A stretch of DNA of 64,000 nt from Aminivibrio sp. (GTDB lineage Bacteria; Synergistota; Synergistia; Synergistales; Aminobacteriaceae). Position numbers and translations under genes: made by a program. Positions 60,594 through 64,000 of the stretch are shown one piece after another. Each line of letters starts with the position of its first letter. The first letter of the stretch is position 1. The stretch is taken from contig JAGPEN010000001.1 in assembly GCA_018057035.1 (NCBI GenBank), forward strand, positions 1-64,000. Reading direction: 5' to 3'. The notes under the pieces were generated by a model, which did no database searches, was not told where the DNA came from, and saw only the letters and a program-made list of their open reading frames with translations.

Positions 60594-61885
60594 TCGCGAG
60601 GTACCAAACTGCAGAAATGAATTCCATTTGGAGCGAGGAGAACAAGTTCAGCGCCTGGCTCGAAGTGGAGCTTGCCGTTTGCAGGGTCTGGATGGAAAAA
60701 GGAGTCATCCCCGGGGACGCCTACGCTGACATCTGCGAAAAAGCCTCCTTCGACATCGGAAGGATCAACGAAATCGAAGAACAGGTGCACCATGATATGA
60801 TCGCGTTCGTCTCGGCGGTCGCAGAAAAAGTCGGGGAAAACGGCCGATACATCCACCTCGGCCTGACAAGCAGCGACGTGATTGATACAGCGTCTTCCCT
60901 GTCGCTGAAGCGCTCTTTTTCCATTGTGAAAGAAAAAACGGCCGCCCTTATGGATGTTATTGCACGACGGGCAGAGGAATTCAAATACACTCCCTGTGTC
61001 GGGCGCACCCACGGGATCCACGGTGAACCAACCACCTTCGGGCTGAAACTTCTCAATTGGCTCTATCAGCTGCAACGGGACACCGAAAGGCTTGAACTTG
61101 CCGAGGAGCAGGTCAGCTACGGGAAGATTTCCGGGGCAGTGGGAACCTACGCCCACTGCGAACCTTCCGTGGAGCGGAGAGTATGCGATCTTCTCGGGCT
61201 CAAACCGTCTCTCGTGTCAACACAGATTCTCCAGAGAGACCGTCACAGCAACGCCATGAATACTCTCGCCCTTCTCGGAGGAGCTCTCGACCGTTTTGCA
61301 ACAGAAATCCGTCATCTGCAGCGTACAGAAGTTATGGAGGCAATGGAACCCTTCGGCGCAAAGCAGAAAGGATCGAGCGCCATGCCCCACAAGAGAAATC
61401 CCATCCTGTGCGAACGCATTTCCGGAATGAGCCGGCTCCTGAGAGGATACGCCATCACCGCCATGGAGAACATGACCCTCTGGCATGAACGGGACATCAG
61501 CCATTCTTCGGCGGAGAGAATCATCTGGCCGGATGCTTTTCACCTGATCACCTATATGCTCTCCAAGATGACATATATTGTGAAAAATATGGTTGTTAAT
61601 ACTTCAAAAATGAGAGAAAATCTGGATATAACCCGGGGGCTTGTTTTCAGCCAGCGCGTTCTTCTTGATCTCGTGGAGCGATTCGACCTTCCGAGGGAAG
61701 AGGCCTACGCCATTGTTCAGGAAAACGCGATGAAATGCTGGTCCGGGGGGAAACCATTCCGGGAGCTGCTTCTGGAAGATGATCGGATCGCATCCCGTAT
61801 TACCCAGGAGGAGCTGGGTGAACTTTTTTCAACAAATCATTATTTCCGCTGGGTTGACGAGATATTCGCACGTTTCCGCCGGTAA
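60590..61885 (+). CDS. purB: adenylosuccinate lyase
   Basis: PurB acts twice in purine synthesis, on SAICAR and on adenylosuccinate. The 431-residue protein has the fumarase-family signature GAKQKGSSAMPHKRNPILCERISG (about 255-278), IHLGLTSSDVIDTA (about 81-94) and VGRTHGIHGEPTTFG. The ATG at 60590 follows GAGGAGGAAC; farther upstream codons lie in DUF4416. It is away from the pur operon, common in Firmicutes. glpX follows after 35 bases with its own ribosome site. Confidence 0.97.
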   Translation: MIARYQTAEMNSIWSEENKFSAWLEVELAVCRVWMEKGVIPGDAYADICEKASFDIGRINEIEEQVHHDMIAFVSAVAEKVGENGRYIHLGLTSSDVIDTASSLSLKRSFSIVKEKTAALMDVIARRAEEFKYTPCVGRTHGIHGEPTTFGLKLLNWLYQLQRDTERLELAEEQVSYGKISGAVGTYAHCEPSVERRVCDLLGLKPSLVSTQILQRDRHSNAMNTLALLGGALDRFATEIRHLQRTEVMEAMEPFGAKQKGSSAMPHKRNPILCERISGMSRLLRGYAITAMENMTLWHERDISHSSAERIIWPDAFHLITYMLSKMTYIVKNMVVNTSKMRENLDITRGLVFSQRVLLDLVERFDLPREEAYAIVQENAMKCWSGGKPFRELLLEDDRIASRITQEELGELFSTNHYFRWVDEIFARFRR

Positions 61886-61920
61886 CAGGGCAACATACAA
61901 TCTATTCGGGAGGAGATACT

Positions 61921-62919
61921 ATGTTTGCTGCTGACAGGAACCTTGCGCTCGAGCTGGTTAGGGCGACGGAAGCCGCCGCCATGGCAGCGGGACGATGGAT
62001 GGGACGGGGAGACAAGAACGCCGTTGACGGTGCGGCGGTGAATGCCCTCAGGTACATTCTCAACACCGTGAGCATGTCCGGGGTGGTTGTGATCGGCGAA
62101 GGGGAAAAAGACGAAGCACCCATGCTCTACAACGGAGAGAAGCTGGGAGCGGAGCAGGCTCCCGAAGTTGACATTGCGGTCGATCCCATCGACGGGACCC
62201 GGCTCACTGCGCTCGGCTTAACCGGAGCGATCAGCGTCGTTGCCGTTTCTGAACGGGGGACCATGTTCAACCCCAAGAACATCTACTACATGAACAAGCT
62301 CGTCGTCGGCCCCGAAGCGGCTGACGTAATCGACATAAACCTCACTCCCGAGGAAAACGTGGCCCGCGTTGCCAAGGCAAAGGGAAAGGCTCTCGACGAC
62401 ATAACGGTGGTCATCCTTGACCGTCCCCGGCACGAAGAGCTGAAAAGCCGCATACGGAGCGTCGGAGCAAGAATCAAGCTCATCCCGGACGGAGACATAG
62501 GCGGAGCCCTTCTCACATGCAAGGACCGGGGTGGAGCGGATCTCCTCATTGGTATAGGCGGATCTCCCGAAGCCGTTATTACGGCCTGCGCGATCAAGTG
62601 CCAGGGAGGCAACATGCAGTGCAAACTCTGGCCGAGAAATGACGAGGATATAGCGGAAAGCAGGAAAAGAGGCCTCGATCTGGACCAGGTTCTTTCCATC
62701 AACGACCTCGTCAGGGGGGATAACGTGTTCTTCGCCGCCACCGGAGTGACCGACGGTGACTTTTTGAAGGGAGTCCGTTACGAAGGGCGGGAGATTCACA
62801 CCAGTTCCATGGTCATGAGATCGAGAAGCGGTACCATCCGCTTTGTGGACAGTATCCACAAGCAGAAAAAACTTTCTGAACTCTCAAAAGTCAGCGGTAT
62901 CGAATACAGCACCATCTGA
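61921..62919 (+). CDS. glpX: class II fructose-1,6-bisphosphatase (GlpX)
   Basis: GlpX hydrolyses fructose-1,6-bisphosphate in gluconeogenesis. The 332-residue protein has VVIGEGEKDEAPMLYNGE (about 55-72), VDIAVDPIDGTRLTALG (about 82-98, the metal site DxxDGT), and GIGGSPEAVITA. Length is normal. It is the last gene of the run that starts at prfB, followed by a strong terminator. CGGGAGGAG precedes the ATG. Confidence 0.96.
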   Translation: MFAADRNLALELVRATEAAAMAAGRWMGRGDKNAVDGAAVNALRYILNTVSMSGVVVIGEGEKDEAPMLYNGEKLGAEQAPEVDIAVDPIDGTRLTALGLTGAISVVAVSERGTMFNPKNIYYMNKLVVGPEAADVIDINLTPEENVARVAKAKGKALDDITVVILDRPRHEELKSRIRSVGARIKLIPDGDIGGALLTCKDRGGADLLIGIGGSPEAVITACAIKCQGGNMQCKLWPRNDEDIAESRKRGLDLDQVLSINDLVRGDNVFFAATGVTDGDFLKGVRYEGREIHTSSMVMRSRSGTIRFVDSIHKQKKLSELSKVSGIEYSTI

Positions 62920-62938
62920 GAAAAAAAGAACACGGGAC

Positions 62939-62978
62939 GGCAAGGCGGGGAAGTCCTTTCTCCCCGCCTTGCCTTTTC
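62939..62978 (+). terminator. Rho-independent terminator after glpX
   Basis: GGCAAGGCGGGGA/TCCCCGCCTTGCC, a 13-pair stem (62939-62951 with 62961-62973), followed by TTTTC. On the minus strand no T-run follows, so it does not serve hypF well. Confidence 0.9.
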
Positions 62979-64000
62979 ATTTCTTCTTCCACCGTTCCGC
63001 CCCAATAGCCACCTGACCGACGGAAACGCACTCGTCGTTTGGAGGGACAAGCTTGTGGAGCAGGGGATTAAGTCCCTTTTCCCAAAGGAGCTTTCGTACC
63101 GATGCGGTCAACCTTCTGTTCTGCCAGACGCCTCCTGAAAGAGCTACATCCCTTATCCCTGTTTCTTCGGCCAGGTAGCCGCATATTTCGGCCACTCCGC
63201 GGGCAAGTCCGGTATGGACAGCGCCGGCGACAAGTTCCTTCCTCATCGTACCGCAGTTTTCCGTTACCCAGCGGACTGCCGGTCTCCAGTCTAGGATGAA
63301 GCGTCCATCCCGCCGTTCGACTGAAAAAGGAGCACTAAGCCTTCCTCCTTCCGCAATCCCTTCAAGAGCCATGGCAGCCTGCCCGTCAAAGGTAATTCTT
63401 TCGACGAGGCCGAGAAGTGCGGCAACTCCGTCGAAAAATCTTCCGCAGGACGTCGTGAGCGGAGAGATCCGGAGAACAGATAGAATCAGGGGGATCATGT
63501 CTTTTCTGCCCGGCCAGAGTTTCTCTCCCGCTTGCAGTGCCGTTTCTTCTCCCAGGACCTCTGCGAGAAGGGAGAGCCCATACCGCCAGGGCTCCATAAC
63601 GGAGGCGTCACCTCCCGGAAGGCGGGAAGGGAGAAAGTGACCTCTCCGTGAAAAACCCGCAAAGTCGCCCACAAGGAATTCTCCCCCCCATACAGTTCCG
63701 TCCTGCCCGTATCCGGTACCGTCGAAAATCGCGCCGATGGCCGGGCCCCTGACCCCGTTTTCGAGAAGGCAGGCGGCGAGATGGGCATGATGATGCTGTA
63801 CCGCCAGCTTTTCTCCCGTGAAGCCGGGGAGGTTCCCTAGAGCAGTTGCTGTAGAAAGAAACTGTGGGTGCAGATCATGGGCAAGATATTCAGGCGTGAG
63901 TTCGTACAGCGTCAGGAAGTGCTTCATGGCCCGCCCGTAATAGACCGCCGTTTCTCTCTGTTTCATGTCTCCGAGATATTGTCCCGGAAACAGCAGATCT
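62977..64000 (-). CDS. hypF: carbamoyltransferase HypF, C-terminal part (cut by window edge)
   Basis: HypF makes the carbamoyl group that becomes CN ligands of [NiFe] hydrogenase. The stop is at 62977-62979 and the frame is open to the right edge, so about 340 C-terminal residues are seen. Visible are LLFPGQYLGDMKQRETAVYYG, AVQHHHAHLAACLLE, GAIFDGTGYGQDGTVWGGEF and VALSGGVWQNRRLT, matching the Kae1-like carbamoyltransferase region of HypF. The acylphosphatase, zinc and YrdC-like domains would lie beyond the window. The presence of HypF implies hydrogenase genes elsewhere. Confidence 0.93.
   Translation of the reverse strand, partial: DLLFPGQYLGDMKQRETAVYYGRAMKHFLTLYELTPEYLAHDLHPQFLSTATALGNLPGFTGEKLAVQHHHAHLAACLLENGVRGPAIGAIFDGTGYGQDGTVWGGEFLVGDFAGFSRRGHFLPSRLPGGDASVMEPWRYGLSLLAEVLGEETALQAGEKLWPGRKDMIPLILSVLRISPLTTSCGRFFDGVAALLGLVERITFDGQAAMALEGIAEGGRLSAPFSVERRDGRFILDWRPAVRWVTENCGTMRKELVAGAVHTGLARGVAEICGYLAEETGIRDVALSGGVWQNRRLTASVRKLLWEKGLNPLLHKLVPPNDECVSVGQVAIGAERWKKK

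Noticed and set aside
1..64000. Mobile elements, CRISPR arrays, prophage, restriction or other defence systems
   Set aside because: No transposase, integrase, regularly spaced repeats or defence-gene motifs were noticed on either strand; all substantial coding space is accounted for by chromosomal genes.

Overview
This window is an accessory-poor stretch of a bacterial chromosome. It holds about 60 protein genes, two tRNAs, and no insertion sequence, prophage, CRISPR array or rRNA. Codon use looks moderately GC-rich and even throughout. Gene content points to a strictly anaerobic, fermentative bacterium: pyruvate:ferredoxin oxidoreductase, acetate kinase, a clostridial-type ferredoxin, a MobA-type molybdenum cofactor enzyme, selenocysteine insertion (SelA/SelB/YedF) and a [NiFe]-hydrogenase maturation gene (HypF). 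Gene order resembles Firmicutes (veg-ispE-purR; rsmD-coaD-tmcAL-ackA-yceD-rpmF-fapR-plsX-fab-rnc; tmk-yaaR-holB-yaaT), yet no sporulation or cell-wall genes of that phylum appear. My best guess is a member of the Synergistota. That is an inference from content and synteny, not a database result.

Layout. Positions 1-5573 (minus): a purine operon read purC-purS-purQ-purL-purF-purM, with a good sigma70-type promoter before purC. 5655-9902 (plus): mobA, lepA, hemW and an unrecognised gene. 9912-14034: selenium genes yedF (minus) and selA-selB (plus). 14143-16118: veg, ispE, purR. 16205-17385: ferredoxin, a CAU-anticodon tRNA, a Nif3-family gene. 17482-30303: a long plus-strand run (trpS, scpA, scpB, rluB, HDOD gene, cmk, plsC, hflX, yicC, remA, gmk, rpoZ, coaBC, a degenerate priA, der), mostly with overlapping start/stop codons. 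30427-30702: HU. 30758-35360 (minus): rsmA, tRNA-Pro, nifJ. 35781-37777 (plus): trmB, rsmD, coaD. 37737-38981 (minus): tmcAL. 39061-41091 (plus): ackA, yceD, rpmF. 41227-49713 (plus): fapR-plsX-fabH-fabK-fabD-fabG-acpP-fabF-rnc and an odd ZnuA-like secreted protein. 49745-52214 (minus): an MFS transporter and birA. 52293-62919 (plus): prfB (with programmed frameshift), an S55-type secreted protein, tmk, yaaR, holB, yaaT, ftsY, an unknown gene, a DUF4416 gene, purB and glpX. 62977-64000 (minus): the C-terminal part of hypF, cut by the window edge.

How it fits together. Purine synthesis is split between the pur operon and purB, with a PurR-type regulator elsewhere in the window. Fatty-acid and phospholipid synthesis forms one FapR-headed cluster that uses FabK as its enoyl reductase. 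Pyruvate is expected to be cleaved by NifJ to acetyl-CoA and reduced ferredoxin, and AckA would give acetate and ATP. MobA, SelA/SelB and HypF together suggest molybdo- or seleno-enzymes (for example a formate dehydrogenase) and a hydrogenase encoded elsewhere.

I do not see a complete novel system. The best leads are family members that have lost key residues: a PriA without helicase motifs, a TrmB with Asp replaced by Cys in its PDPW motif, and a ZnuA-like protein with few metal ligands and no transporter partner. Two unrecognised genes and a few untranslated-region structures are also worth a look.
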